DNA of 64,000 nucleotides from Phialocephala subalpina (Eukaryota; Ascomycota; Leotiomycetes; Helotiales; Mollisiaceae): NCBI GenBank assembly GCA_900073065.1, contig FJOG01000023.1:376179-440178 (forward strand), written 5' to 3'. Below are positions 1 to 10,439 of this stretch, piece by piece. The number at the start of each line of letters is the position of its first letter. Positions within the stretch are counted from its first letter, which is position 1. The position numbers were made by a program, and so were the translations under genes. The notes under the pieces were generated by a model that saw only the letters and a list, made by a program, of their open reading frames with translations, did no database searches and was not told the origin of the DNA.

Positions 1-924
1 CTTCTTGGATATTTCGGCCCGGCGATGGGAAGCGTTGTCTAGTACCATCTTTGCTTGACCGCGCTCTTCGCGGAGACTGCGGATCATGCCTTGGACTTCT
101 ACTGCGCTCAATAATGGCTCGCCGCAGAATGTACATGGCCCTAACCCCTCTTTCACACAAATGACCTTCCCACAATTCAAACAATTTGGCGCAGAAGCGA
201 GGAGAGGATGTCGTGTCGCGATACAGTTGCAAGCTCGTTGGGCGGCGGGAAGGAGGAGTGTGCTGTTTGTAGATATTTCGAGGGAGCGAATGGCGGCGTC
301 GAGTTCGGTGAGGACGCTGGACTGTCCATGCATGGATGTTCCGCCTGTGATATTCACTTTCGTAGCTTTCGGCGCAGGAGAGGCATTTCGGGAAGGGTTC
401 TGCGAGGGTACGCGGGAGGAGGAAGAGGATTTCGTCTTGAAATCTGATACTAATGTGCCTGCGGCGGAAGGTGGTGGTTTGGGAATTGGTGCCTGGATGG
501 CGGTAGTTTTGGGATCGAGTGTTGAGGCAGAGGAGGCATTATTTGTAGCTGGAGACGAGGTTCTAGGTATAGGTTTCTTCGAGATGTAGTCATCTTCGTT
601 CTTCTTCTGGTATGCGGTACCTGGGGCGAAGGTATTGTCTACCTGGCGGGGTGCTGGAGTATGGAGGGGAGCTTTCTTCCTCCCCTGTTTCTTCGCAGGT
701 TTTGGTACGCCGTCCGTCTGCGGGGCTTTCGAGCTCGAAGTCGGATCTTGTCGGCGCGAGTTGAACGAGGAAATGAAGTCTATCGACTGCGGTGATTCGC
801 CCAGGAGGTTGTTGAAGTGATCTGCTGCATCTTGCTTCGATAACGTCGCGGCATAATCCAATACCTGCTGCAGGTCTTCCTCCGGTAAAGGAAGGAGCTT
901 CGAAAGCTGTGCGACGGACATCAT
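1..924 (-). CDS. TRIP4/ASC-1-type C2HC5 zinc-finger protein (Rqt4-like), 3' end outside window
   Basis: The reading frame opens at ATG 922-924 (MSVAQLSKLLPLPEEDLQQV) and stays open to the left edge, giving at least 308 residues. After a short N-terminal helical segment (about 1-45) and a long Ser/Pro/Lys-rich linker, residues about 234-274 carry the C2HC5 zinc finger: CNCIATRHPLL, then NCLNCGKVIC, then GPCTFCGEPLL. This is the signature of TRIP4 (ASC-1) in animals and of yeast Rqt4, a subunit of the RQT/ASC complex that splits collided ribosomes and also acts as a transcription coactivator; cytoplasm or nucleus. The family-typical region after the finger begins here (SLREERGQAKMVLDNASHR) and continues beyond the window. 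No intron is needed. It is divergent from the next gene, with about 520 bp between starts. Family assignment is strong; the exact role is by homology. Confidence 0.88.
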   Translation of the reverse strand, partial: MMSVAQLSKLLPLPEEDLQQVLDYAATLSKQDAADHFNNLLGESPQSIDFISSFNSRRQDPTSSSKAPQTDGVPKPAKKQGRKKAPLHTPAPRQVDNTFAPGTAYQKKNEDDYISKKPIPRTSSPATNNASSASTLDPKTTAIQAPIPKPPPSAAGTLVSDFKTKSSSSSRVPSQNPSRNASPAPKATKVNITGGTSMHGQSSVLTELDAAIRSLEISTNSTLLLPAAQRACNCIATRHPLLASAPNCLNCGKVICVKEGLGPCTFCGEPLLSAVEVQGMIRSLREERGQAKMVLDNASHRRAEISKK

Positions 925-1445
925 TTGTATTTGTCAAGGCATGTATATTATCGGCGATGAGTTGATTGATCGAGACAACGAGGTGGTTGGCGGATTACTT
1001 TGGTCGGAGGAATAAGGTTATATTCTGTTTGGTGGGGAAGCTTCTCGGATCCGATGCGTCATCCCACTGGATCACAGTACGATGACCCCTGACGATTGAA
1101 TCTTTCCCCTCAAGAAAGCGCATAGCTTCGGCCAGCTTCAGTTTAACCTACAGCAAAGGTGTAATTGGTGCTCTTGAGCGTCGTCGTTCGCGCCCTCCAA
1201 TCGACATGCTCGCGATGGGTCCGAGGTCGCTCTATTCGGGTGGGGATCTTGATATCCGCTTGTATTGACTCACGTTGCTTGGAAAAAATTTGGTTTGTTA
1301 ATTTGATATCAATTTTATTTCTATATCTATCCCATATCTTTCCTTTCTAAGAACTTCAATTCCTGCTTGATATAAAGAAAGTGTTGCAAGTCAAACTCTC
1401 CTTATCAATATCTTTCCACCCCACTCCTCTCTGGAATCTCTCTCA
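925..1445. other. Divergent intergenic region between TRIP4-like gene and class V aminotransferase
   Basis: 521 bp between two start codons on opposite strands. A pyrimidine-rich stretch (1300-1440) lies just before the aminotransferase ATG, as is common for fungal leader regions. No further gene or RNA seen. Confidence 0.5.
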
Positions 1446-2943
1446 ATGGGAGAACATATAGAATTGAAGATGGGAGAAGTGTCTCTTGACAATGCTCCTG
1501 AATATGAGTCAACTTCCTTCGGAAAGGAAATGCTCAAGCACTTCCTAATCGATCCAGCATACAGAAATCTGAACCATGGTACTTGCTCCCTCTGCCCCAT
1601 CATCTCATGCTATCCTAAAGCCTCTCAGGATCCTTTGGAACCTTTCCTCGAGTGATCCGAGACAAGCAACGAGAATACCAGGCCCTCTGCGAATCAGGTC
1701 CAGATGTCTTCATGCGTTATGATTACTTCAAATTCCTCCAAGAGAATAGAGCTGCAGCCGCAAAAATCATAAACAGCCCTCCCGAGGCAGTAGTTTTGGT
1801 GCCAAATGCCACAACGGGAGTGAACACCGTCCTTCGGAACATCGTATGGAACTACCATGGAAAGGATGAGATCATCTACTTCAGGTAAGTCTTGACCCTC
1901 ACATTGCTACATAATCCTGACTGTGACATAGACATATCTATGGAGCCTGTCTCAAGACAGTAGAATATGTTTGTGAAGCAAACCACAACATTGTTAATCC
2001 ACGAGAGATTGTCGTCCACTATCCCATGGAAGATGAAGACCTTCTCTGGCTCTTCCGACAAACAATCCAAGCTTCCAGAGCTGAAGGCAAGAATCCTCGA
2101 ATCGCCATCTTCGACACTGTCTCATCGCTCCCCGGTCTCCGAATGCCATTCGAAGGACTTACAAAGATCTGCAAAGAAGAAGGCGTCTTGTCCCTCATCG
2201 ATGGTGCTCACGGCATTGGACATGTACACATCGACATGACGACCTTAGATCCCGATTTCTTTGTTTCCAACGTGCACAAATGGCTCTATGTGCCTCGCGG
2301 ATGCGCAGTCTTCTATGTTCCAGTCAAGAACCAGCACATGATCCGATCATCTCTTCCCACCTCTCACGGATTCGAGCCGAGAATTACAAGCAATATCAGG
2401 AACCCGCTCCCTCCAACCTCCACAAGCAACTTCCTGAATAGCTTCGAATTCGTTGGAACTATGGACTGTACCAACTACATCGTTGTCAAAGACTCGATCA
2501 GATGGAGAGAACAGGTATGCGGCGGCGAAAAAGCCATCATTAATTACACTACCAAGCTTGCCAAAGAAGGAGGTAAGGCAGTAGCCAAAATTCTCGGAAC
2601 GAAAATCCTGGACAACACCTCGGAAACTCTGACAAATTGTTCTCTTGTCAACGTCCTCCTGCCCTTGAGGATCAGCGAGACGAAGATCGAAGGCGTGGAT
2701 ACTGTGAAGAATGAGAATGCACTGGCTGCTGCCGCTTGGATGCAACACACTTTGATCACGGTTGAGAGGATTGGTATTACTGTCTATTTCTTTCAGGGAC
2801 AGTTTTGGACGAGGATGTCTGGTCAGATCTACTTAGAGCTGAGTGACTTTGAAAAGACGGCACATGCTTTGAAGAAGATGTGTGAGAGGGCTGGTAATGG
2901 AGAATTCTTGGAAGCTGGAAAGTATGGCAAGGGAAACTCATAG
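1446..2943 (+). CDS. PLP-dependent class V aminotransferase / hercynylcysteine sulfoxide lyase-like (isopenicillin-N-epimerase-like fold)
   Basis: Three exons: 1446-1578, 1629-1884, 1932-2943; introns of 50 and 47 nt begin GTACTT and GTAAGT. The 466-residue product matches class V fold-type I PLP enzymes. Residues 42-50 read NLNHGSFGT, the family N-terminal motif. IDGAHGIGH holds the Asp that contacts the PLP pyridine nitrogen, and Lys246 in SNVHKWLYVPRG is the expected Schiff-base lysine. These features place it with fungal Egt2-type hercynylcysteine sulfoxide lyases, LolT-like enzymes and cysteine-desulfurase relatives; the family removes sulfur or amino groups from small substrates in the cytosol. 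Fungi usually carry several paralogues, and the ergothioneine enzyme cannot be told from them without a tree. No pathway partner is adjacent. Confidence 0.85.
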
Positions 2944-4116
2944 AAGGAGGTGATCTGTCCAAGAAAGGAACGGGAGCGAATGCTTATGTGTGCTTCCTTG
3001 TGATCGGGAGTGACGGGCTGGGCGAAGCATCCGAGATAGGGCTATTTATGACTTTATGCCTTTGTTTCATGAAGCGCCAATTGATACCGTTGATTTGTTC
3101 CCATTGATCTTCAGCTTGATCCGGGACAATGCAAGCAAATGAGAAGGTACGCCTCTTCCTTGCTTCAACGGACCGAGGAAGGCCCCTATCGCCAAGCCGA
3201 ATCACGTGGATGGCTGCCAGCCACTCATTTCCGAGTTCACCTCTTTGCATGCCTTCATTTCCTCAACCTTCAATGTTCCCCATTCCCTGTTCACAATCTC
3301 CAGAACAGAGCAACCATCATCGAATACTTTACCTCACAGCTGGAGTTGAGCTCCCGCATCCATGTTGGCAAGGACTGACCCGTCTTTCCACACAAATTCC
3401 CTTGTTTCAGAACGCTGCGTTGGGTTGTTCAGTGCGAGGGCTGAAGTAAAAGCTGCACCGTAATCACACTAGATGTCGAATCTCACAGCAGCTTTCGACA
3501 TGCAGGCCTTGGCTCGCATCTTTTCTTATCAGCGGGATGCAACAAATCTCATCCTTTCCTCGTACGTCCACTGCCCACGAGGCTCAAGAGCGATGCTTCG
3601 AGTTCGAAGAGAGTTCTCGCCTGCTTGCTAAAGAAAATCAAATTTCACCAACGACGCGACTACTGCCACCGGCGCGCGCCTCCAACTTCCATGGTCAAAG
3701 CTCGCGACACAAGTCTCTGAATCCCTTGGATGTTATTCGCAGAAAAGCGCCTCGACATCTTTTGGGCTGAGTTTGGCGTGTTTGTTTCTTTTCTTGGTGG
3801 CTTGTCATTGGAAGAAAGTTTCCGGATCAATCCCCTGACAAAGTTTGGATCTCCAATTCATCGGGACTTCGCAGGACAATTTGATTCGCGAATTTCTTGA
3901 GCTTCATTAGTTTCAGGATCGACCTAAGGCCTTTGCTTCGGAGTATGTCCCGGTTGTATTAGGTACTTTGCCCACGCGCACTCTCAAGAGTCAAGATACT
4001 TCTTCTCGACGCTGTGTCCTTGTGTTCTTCCGGTTGTCTCATCGTGCTGACACCAGACTGCGCACCGACCCGTCAAACAGCAGTTTGATCTTGTCTTTCG
4101 TTGTACAACACCAAAA
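2944..4116. other. Intergenic region without a supported gene
   Basis: About 1.2 kb. Short open frames occur on both strands but show no recognisable domain, signal peptide or splice pattern. The 3' part (about 3840-4110) is probably the leader and promoter of the following gene. Confidence 0.4.
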
Positions 4117-5190
4117 ATGTTTCGAAACTCGACCAGATGTCACGTCGATCCTGTCGAGGTGTCTAGTGGGGCATCACAAGCTTCACCTTGGAGGCCGACT
4201 CTCCGCAGGATCAAGCGGGGTCTGTTCTCCAATAGAGAGAATCCTCTGTTATCGGAAGACCATGCAGGTGCAGGACCTGCAATGACGACCGACCCACAAC
4301 TCAACCAAAGTTTACAGGACGCCGATGCTTATTTATCACGGACGGCATCCTTCGTATCTTTCGGGAATGGTCCCAGGAAAGTTCCAGCTTTTTCTTCAAG
4401 GAGTCGGAGTCGGACAACAAGAAGTCGAGAACGACCTAAAGGTCCTAAAGAACCACTCCGTTCAAGAACCTTCACCTTCACCAAGCAGTCATCATCGGGG
4501 TCAAGGTCAAGAAGGCATAGACCTACTGAGTCGCAAGGAGGACTACTCGCCAACAACCTGATCGACGACGACGAACAAGAGATCACTGGTCCATATATCC
4601 CAAAGCACGCTGCTTCAGATTTCTCCAAGTCGACGAAACAGCATAAAGCCAAGGAGCCGAAGCGTACGCCCTCAACTACGGCCTATACACCAAAACACGC
4701 AGCATCCGACTTCTCGAAACTCAAACTCGCGCCTAAGATGGCCGACACACCTTCACAAACCCCCAGATCTGCACCTCAACAAGCCTCCAAGGCTGTCCCT
4801 ATCACCCCTCCGAACGAGGATGACAACAACGACTTTCAACTCTTCCTCGCGCAAGCTCGAGCAGCCGCAGCACGAACCTACAACACAACCGGCGTCATAT
4901 CCCCCAACAAGTCCCGCCCTCAAGTCTCCTCGAAAATGCAACAAATCGTAGCAAAACATCAAGAAACCGTTCGACAACCAGCGATCTCGATCTCCCAACA
5001 ATCCGTCGCCTCGAAACCTACAAGTATATTCGACAAAGTAGGAGAGTACATCAAGCCCAGCAAACCAGAGAGTATGTATAGCCAAAGGACCGGGTTCTCG
5101 ATGGACGACAAGAGCAGTATGAATGCACAAGAGCGGAGAGGGATTGTTGGGTCGAGAGCTAGGGGATCATTTCGCAGATCTCGCTCATGA
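4117..5190 (+). CDS. Hypothetical, intrinsically disordered Ser/Arg-rich protein
   Basis: A single uninterrupted frame of 357 residues from ATG 4117 to the TGA at 5188-5190. The protein is dominated by Ser, Arg, Lys, Thr and Pro with no membrane segment or catalytic motif. RSRSRTTRSRERPKG at about 95-110 is RS-like. A ten-residue element, PKHAASDFSK, occurs twice (about residues 166-175 and 193-202), preceded by GPYI and AYT respectively, which suggests a short internal duplication or a repeated interaction motif. Length, start context and uniform codon use favour a real gene, but I do not recognise the family. Position 55 (AMTTDPQ) is an alternative start. Confidence 0.6.
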   Translation: MFRNSTRCHVDPVEVSSGASQASPWRPTLRRIKRGLFSNRENPLLSEDHAGAGPAMTTDPQLNQSLQDADAYLSRTASFVSFGNGPRKVPAFSSRSRSRTTRSRERPKGPKEPLRSRTFTFTKQSSSGSRSRRHRPTESQGGLLANNLIDDDEQEITGPYIPKHAASDFSKSTKQHKAKEPKRTPSTTAYTPKHAASDFSKLKLAPKMADTPSQTPRSAPQQASKAVPITPPNEDDNNDFQLFLAQARAAAARTYNTTGVISPNKSRPQVSSKMQQIVAKHQETVRQPAISISQQSVASKPTSIFDKVGEYIKPSKPESMYSQRTGFSMDDKSSMNAQERRGIVGSRARGSFRRSRS

Positions 5191-6765
5191 GAGAGGGATA
5201 GGACGAAGGTGGAACGTGAGGGGAGGAGGATGCCGACTTCGCCCGGATTGAAGAAGAACAATAGAGCTGTGACGGATTATACAAATTGAGCAGAGGGTGT
5301 TTGGAGTTTTGGATGAGTATATGATAACGATTTATGATGGAGTCGCTTTCGTTTTCGCTCCCACGAGAGCAGAACGACTTTCTGAAGTGGAAGTAAATTT
5401 GGAGTTGGAAAGTATACATTTGGTTGTTAATAAGAATTATCAAGATTTTCTCGCTCAAGGGCTGCGAAACTTCAATAGTGGGATTACTGCCCTACGCTTG
5501 TTGTGTTGTCGTTCCACGAATGGCCATTGCTGTTACCAGTCTCCCAACATCGCATCAAGGAGAAGTCTCTACTTGCTCGAGTTCGAGTCTGCCCTCTTAG
5601 ATGCAAGGTGTGACATCTATCCTATTGTCAACCTGTGAGGGGCATCGAACATCATCGTTTTCCTCATACTTGTTAGTCGCGCTTCTTCTGTTTTCGGACT
5701 CAGAACCCTCGCCCATATGATTGTTTCTCTTTTCATGTAAGTCAGCATGGATGAATATCCAACCCGTACTCAACGCCCTTCACACCTCTAACTGAGCCAC
5801 TTGAACCAATTTAAACCCTTAGATCCCGTCCCACTTTCTTCATTATTCCTAGCCTTCACGGTGATGGAGCTTTCACCCTCGGAATTTCTCGCAAGAGACC
5901 TATGGAACTCCTCGTCTTAGGCCTCCGCTACACTGGTGTTCACCTCCAGGCAGCGTCATGTGGATGAGATGTGACAGAGATGTGGCTCGAGGCAGTCGTA
6001 AAATCCTCGTGATCATATTTGTTAAATCGTCAGACAGCTCGTCGACGAGACTTCGGGTCACACCTAATTTCAGCCCTTCAAGTTGAAGGAAGCTGAAAGA
6101 GGTGGAATGATATCACGGTCTCTGAGCAGATCGCGGAAGCGAGTTCGCCCCTGTAAGCGAGAAAATATAGGGGAGGTCATTCAGGCTCAGGTCGCTGATT
6201 TTCATGTCTAGGCATAGCCTTCAGGGCACTAGTCGCTGAAATTACGGTGCTTCACGTTCATCTCAGCAGATATCAACTGCTAAAAGTTCGAAGCAAGAGT
6301 GACTGACTCGAGAAGACGACATTCCAAAGTCTTAAGCTTCTATCAGACCACGATCATCTGACTGGGAATTGTGTATTCAATGAGTTGCAGAGCGCACCAA
6401 ATGTTTTGTACTCTTCATATCCCACTGTTGTACGTACGTAGCGGGTGGATTTCTGAGCTCTCCAGGCTAGCCAATAATCGCTCCGGGAGCGTGCATCAGT
6501 TGCCCCGCCTTACTTGTACCCGATTACGTGATGGGTCACTATGCCCAGAGATACCCCGCGCAACGTTTTGTACCTTTGTTATCACGGAATTCCACTTCAC
6601 TAATTATTGGTCATTGTCAGCTCTCGGGAGAAGGAGGAACATACAGGAGCTGACGGCGGTACGAACTTTAGCTTCATATATACTCTAGCCGAGCATTTCT
6701 TTACTCCTTCATTTCCTTCCCCCTGTTTCCTCGAGTTTTATCATTATTCGAACGAAAGAGCAATC
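5191..6765. other. Intergenic region without a supported gene
   Basis: 1.6 kb between the disordered protein and the FAD oxidoreductase. A 113-codon frame at 5297-5638 and a 105-codon frame at 6371-6688 have no recognisable content. The last about 150 bp before 6766 are TATA-like and pyrimidine-rich (tatatactc near 6677), consistent with the promoter and leader of the next gene. Confidence 0.45.
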
Positions 6766-8281
6766 ATGGCGATCAGCAAGTCAACCATCGATATATTAAA
6801 GTCACAACTGTCGGCATCCTCAGAAACCGTCACTCCTGAATCAGAAAAGTACGCAGATAGTCTCAAGAGATGGTCAGCTGCTGCTGAGAAACTAGCTGTG
6901 AATATCTCCAACCATTGAGATAGAACCAAGCAATCTAACACTCTCTAGGGTCTGGTCGTATACCCGACTTCCGCAGAAGATGTCTCCAAAGCCGTCCTCT
7001 TTGCCAGCAAGAACAGCATCGAACTCGCCGTCGTAGGGGGAGGTCACGGCACAAGTGGTGCTTCATCCACAGATGGCGGTGTCGTTATCGACTTGTCCAA
7101 AATGCGAAAGGTCACTGTTGATGTTCAAGCCAAAACTGTCACTGCTGGAGGAGGTGCGCTTTGGAAAGACGTTGATGATGAGGCTGAGAAGTACCAATTA
7201 GCCGCTGTGGGTGGGACTGTGAACCACACCGGAATTGGTGGCTTGACATTGGGTGGTGGATATGGCTACCTCACTCCTGCTCACGGACTGGTGATCGACA
7301 ACCTTCTCTCAGTCGAGCTGGTCCTAGCAGATGGAAGCATCAACACTGTCTCCGACTCTCAGAATCCGGACCTATTCTGGGCTGTGAAGGGAGCTGGCAT
7401 CGGATTCGGAGTCGCCACCTCATTCACGTACAAAGCTCACGACCAAAAGAATCCTATCTGGGGAGGCATGTTGGTCTTTCCAAAACCAGCACTGGGAGGA
7501 GTCATCGAAATGGCGAATAAAGTGCTCCAGGAATCTACTCCCGGAAAACTCATGCTCGCTGGGTTCGCTGCTCCACCTCCTGCTGGTCAACCTGTTGTCT
7601 TGGTGATCGTGTGGTACAACGGCTCTGAGGAGGAAGCAAAAGCTTATTACAAACCACTTCTAAATCTTGGGCCACTTGTCAATGACACGAAAGTGAGGCC
7701 CTATTCTAGCTCGAATGAGATGGTCAATGCAGCAATGTTCCACGGACTTCGAAGAACGACGAAAGGATCTGCTTTCCTAGCTCCTCTGGACCTCAAATTC
7801 GCGGATAGCTTGTGGGATGACTATGTTGCTTTTCTTGAGAAAGTCCCGGATGCGGGTCCAACGGCTTTGATCTTTGAGTTTGTGCCATATAAGAAGATTC
7901 TTGAGGTTCCACAGACGGCGACGGCGTTTGCGAATAGGGGTGCTTATGGTAATATTCTTTTCCAGCCTGGGTGGACGGATCCGGGGAATGATCAGGTTTG
8001 TAGGGAGTGGACGAGGACGATGTCTGCGAAGACGAAGGCGGAGTTAGAAAGGAGGAAAGCGGAAGGCACGGACAAGACGACGAACGAATCCGTTGGAGAG
8101 TATGGAAATTACGATGGTGCGTATAATTCCTGTCTCTGAAGAGAAGATGTACTGACAAACTTCAGCTCTTGGGGCGACTGGGAAGGCGGTCTTTGGTGTC
8201 AATTTCCCAAGATTGGTCGAGATCAAGAAGCGTTATGATCCTCATAACCTCTTCTCGAAAGGACCAAGCTTGCAAGCTTAG
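6766..8281 (+). CDS. FAD-linked oxidoreductase, BBE-like (VAO/PCMH fold)
   Basis: Exons 6766-6897, 6949-8116 and 8166-8281, with introns of 51 and 49 nt, encode 471 residues. The PCMH FAD-binding fold is clear: YPTSAEDVSKAVLFA, then VGGGHGTSGASS, whose His is the expected 8-alpha-histidyl FAD link, then NHTGIGGLTLGGGYG and ELVLADGSINTVSD. The C-terminal piece, supplied by the last exon, reads FGVNFPRLVEIKKRYDPHNLF, the BBE motif. The Cys that gives bicovalent flavin attachment in plant berberine bridge enzyme is not seen before GIGG, so FAD is probably bound by His alone. Such enzymes oxidise alcohols, amines or sugars and are common in fungal secondary metabolism. No signal peptide is seen, so an intracellular location is likely. 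The substrate is unknown. Confidence 0.88.
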
Positions 8282-8427
8282 AGACTTCGCGTCTGGTCGA
8301 CCTGTCTAAATCGTATATCAAGATCTACTCTTCTCAATCTCAAAGCAGAAGTTCGTCAGACATTTACATGCCGCTTCGACCCCATCTCAGTTCCAGAAAA
8401 ATGCAAGTATTAATTTCATTCGATAAT

Positions 8428-9066
8428 TCAATGCCCTGTTTCATCCATCTTCAACGCCCCCCTCAACTCCCCATCAACCTCATACACCCTCTCCTCTGGT
8501 AAACAACCCATTTTTACCAACTCCTCAACGCCCAATTTCTCCCGCCTTTCTTTCGCTCCATCAACCGCCTCCTTCAGTTTCCTTGCCATCTCCGTCACAT
8601 CCTCAATCCCCAAAACCCACTCCTCAACCCACTTCTTACTCATCCCCCTCCCAATACCCACCTGCAAACTCCTATAAGCCCTTTCCTCCAACCCCGGCCC
8701 TCTCTCCGGATCCCACTGTACCCTAACATCTTTTTTCCTATCTTCTGCACTTAACGCCGTACCATTTGTGACAGCTGCTTGCATCAGCAATTCGCGGAAA
8801 TGGGCATGTGTCATGGTGAGGGCTAGGATGTGAGTTTGGCGAGAGTCCTTTTGAGCGTAGCCGGAGCGGTACATCATCCAGCAGAAGGAGGGCTTGATCC
8901 AGGTCATGCGGTTGTAGGAGAAGTCAGGACTTGAGGATAGTTTTTGAGATGAGACGGCGGCTGTTGCGATGCTTTCGCTGTAGGCTTGATAGACTGTGAT
9001 AGTCTCGTCGTCGTATTTGGCTCGTATTTGGCGGTAAGGGGTTGTGGTTGAAGGTGTTTTGGTCAT
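8428..9066 (-). CDS. DUF4291 family protein
   Basis: Intronless, 212 residues. It begins MTKTPSTTTPYRQIRAKYDD and carries the DUF4291 hallmarks: IRAKYDDETITVYQAY near residues 14-30, then RMTWIKPSFCWMMYRSGY near 53-70. The C-terminal half is helical and basic or charged. The family is widespread in bacteria and fungi and has no settled biochemical function. Length matches the usual about 190-220 residues. It is convergent with the FAD oxidoreductase, with only about 147 bp between the two stop codons. Confidence 0.87.
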   Translation of the reverse strand: MTKTPSTTTPYRQIRAKYDDETITVYQAYSESIATAAVSSQKLSSSPDFSYNRMTWIKPSFCWMMYRSGYAQKDSRQTHILALTMTHAHFRELLMQAAVTNGTALSAEDRKKDVRVQWDPERGPGLEERAYRSLQVGIGRGMSKKWVEEWVLGIEDVTEMARKLKEAVDGAKERREKLGVEELVKMGCLPEERVYEVDGELRGALKMDETGH

Positions 9067-9525
9067 GTTGACTTAAGAATTATGTGTTGGCTTGTGTTTG
9101 GTGCTTTGTGTGCTCTTGTCGGATAGAATGTGAGTAGGATCGTTTGTTGACCTGAAGGAGAAGAAATGTGGTGAAGTATATAGGAGGGCTCTTGGTTCGG
9201 CGAGGCGGTCGAGGAGGGGGAGTCATCGCCGGGACGGCTGGACGCAGCCACATTGGGCTTTGATTGGATGGTCGCGGGAGGATTTTCAGCTGAACAAGCT
9301 AGGAAACAGCTTTGTATCTGTGATAATTGCTAGACTGGTCTCCAATTATGTATCCGTTCGGAGACAAGGAAAAATGAAATGTGCGTCCTAAAGCTAAAAG
9401 TAGATTTGAGATTTTACTTTTATTCAGCAAAGCTATCTATACGATGCCGCTATCAATATAAACGCAAATCAAAAACGCCTTCCCAGCCCGCTAAACGCAA
9501 GAAGCAACGTAGTACAAAAAGGGGA
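9067..9525. other. Intergenic region upstream of the DUF4291 gene
   Basis: 459 bp. It holds the presumed promoter of the DUF4291 gene (9067-9300) and the 3' flank of the zinc-finger gene. Nothing else is supported. Confidence 0.4.
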
Positions 9526-10296
9526 TCAAGGAGACATTCCCGGATGTATCCTCTTCAAATGCCTCACCAAATGATCCTTCCTCTTAAACCCCGACCCAGC
9601 CTCGGCATGCTTACATCCAACCACAGGACACAAGAATTGCGGCACCGTTGATAATTCAACGGGAGCTGAATTGTCATTGGGGTGGTGGACAATGATGTGT
9701 CGTTGCATGTCGCGACGTTTTGCGGTGCTGTGGTTGCAGCCGGGGATGGGGCATTGGATGGGCTTGGTGTGCTGCTTTTCGTGCCGGCTGTGAAGGGTTG
9801 TTAGGATTTGGTTAAGGAGCGGAGGAAGGGGAACTTACTTTAAGAGATGTCTCTTTTCGAACGTTTTGGCACAGAAGCTGCAGTTGAAGGCCGAGCTCGA
9901 AGGAGGTGAACGCGGCCGCGGCGACTGGCTCTGTGAGTCTTGCGGATCCGAGACGGTCTCTGATGTTGACGGTGAGAGACCATCCAAGGAAAGAGAGTCA
10001 GCTGAAGAGGTTGCAGGGGAAGGGTAGAAAAGCTGCTCGAAGTCCTCGAATGGTATGTAGGCGCCAGAAAGTCCCGACACAGGTGGGACATCCAATTGAG
10101 CTGCAGTCATTGGAAAGTCCCACATGTCGAAGCTCTCAGGCTGCGTCCATTCGAAGGTATTCTCGATGTCCCACGTCCCCTGGGACATTGTGTATTGGTT
10201 GATAATTTCCTCGAGGTCAAATGACAGTTCATTCGCCTCGGGTTCGATGATGGTTTGGTGTAGCATATTTGGGTCGATGAATTGTTGGTAATCCAT
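9526..10296 (-). CDS. Small C2H2 zinc-finger protein, probable transcription factor
   Basis: Two exons (10296-9839 and 9787-9526) are joined across a 51-nt intron with GTAAGT donor and CACAG acceptor, giving 239 residues. The N-terminal about 125 residues are acidic and aromatic (FDLEEIINQYTMSQ, FEDFEQLFYPSP), resembling an activation domain. Three C2H2 fingers follow: FNCSFCAKTFEKRHLLNRH, which the intron interrupts; IQCPIPGCNHSTAKRRDMQRH; and a finger starting FLCPVVGCKHAEAGSG and ending LVRHLKRIH. The arrangement suggests a nuclear DNA-binding regulator. The targets are unknown. The upstream chimeric gene on the same strand may run into this gene's 5' end. Confidence 0.8.
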
Positions 10297-10439
10297 GGTG
10301 ATTGGGAGTCCTTGGACTCGAAAACGTTGATTTGGTTGGTTGATCGGTACGAAGTTGGTGATAACTTAGCACGAAGGTTGGTGAGCGTGGTGCGGGTGCT
10401 AAATTCAGCAGTTTAAAGACAGTACTGAGGTCATTGTGG

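Noticed and set aside
86..589. 167-codon plus-strand frame over the TRIP4-like gene
   Set aside because: Lies antisense to a clear zinc-finger coding frame.
5297..5638. 113-codon frame on the plus strand
   Set aside because: No domain, no splice partners, no signal peptide, in a region otherwise open by chance.
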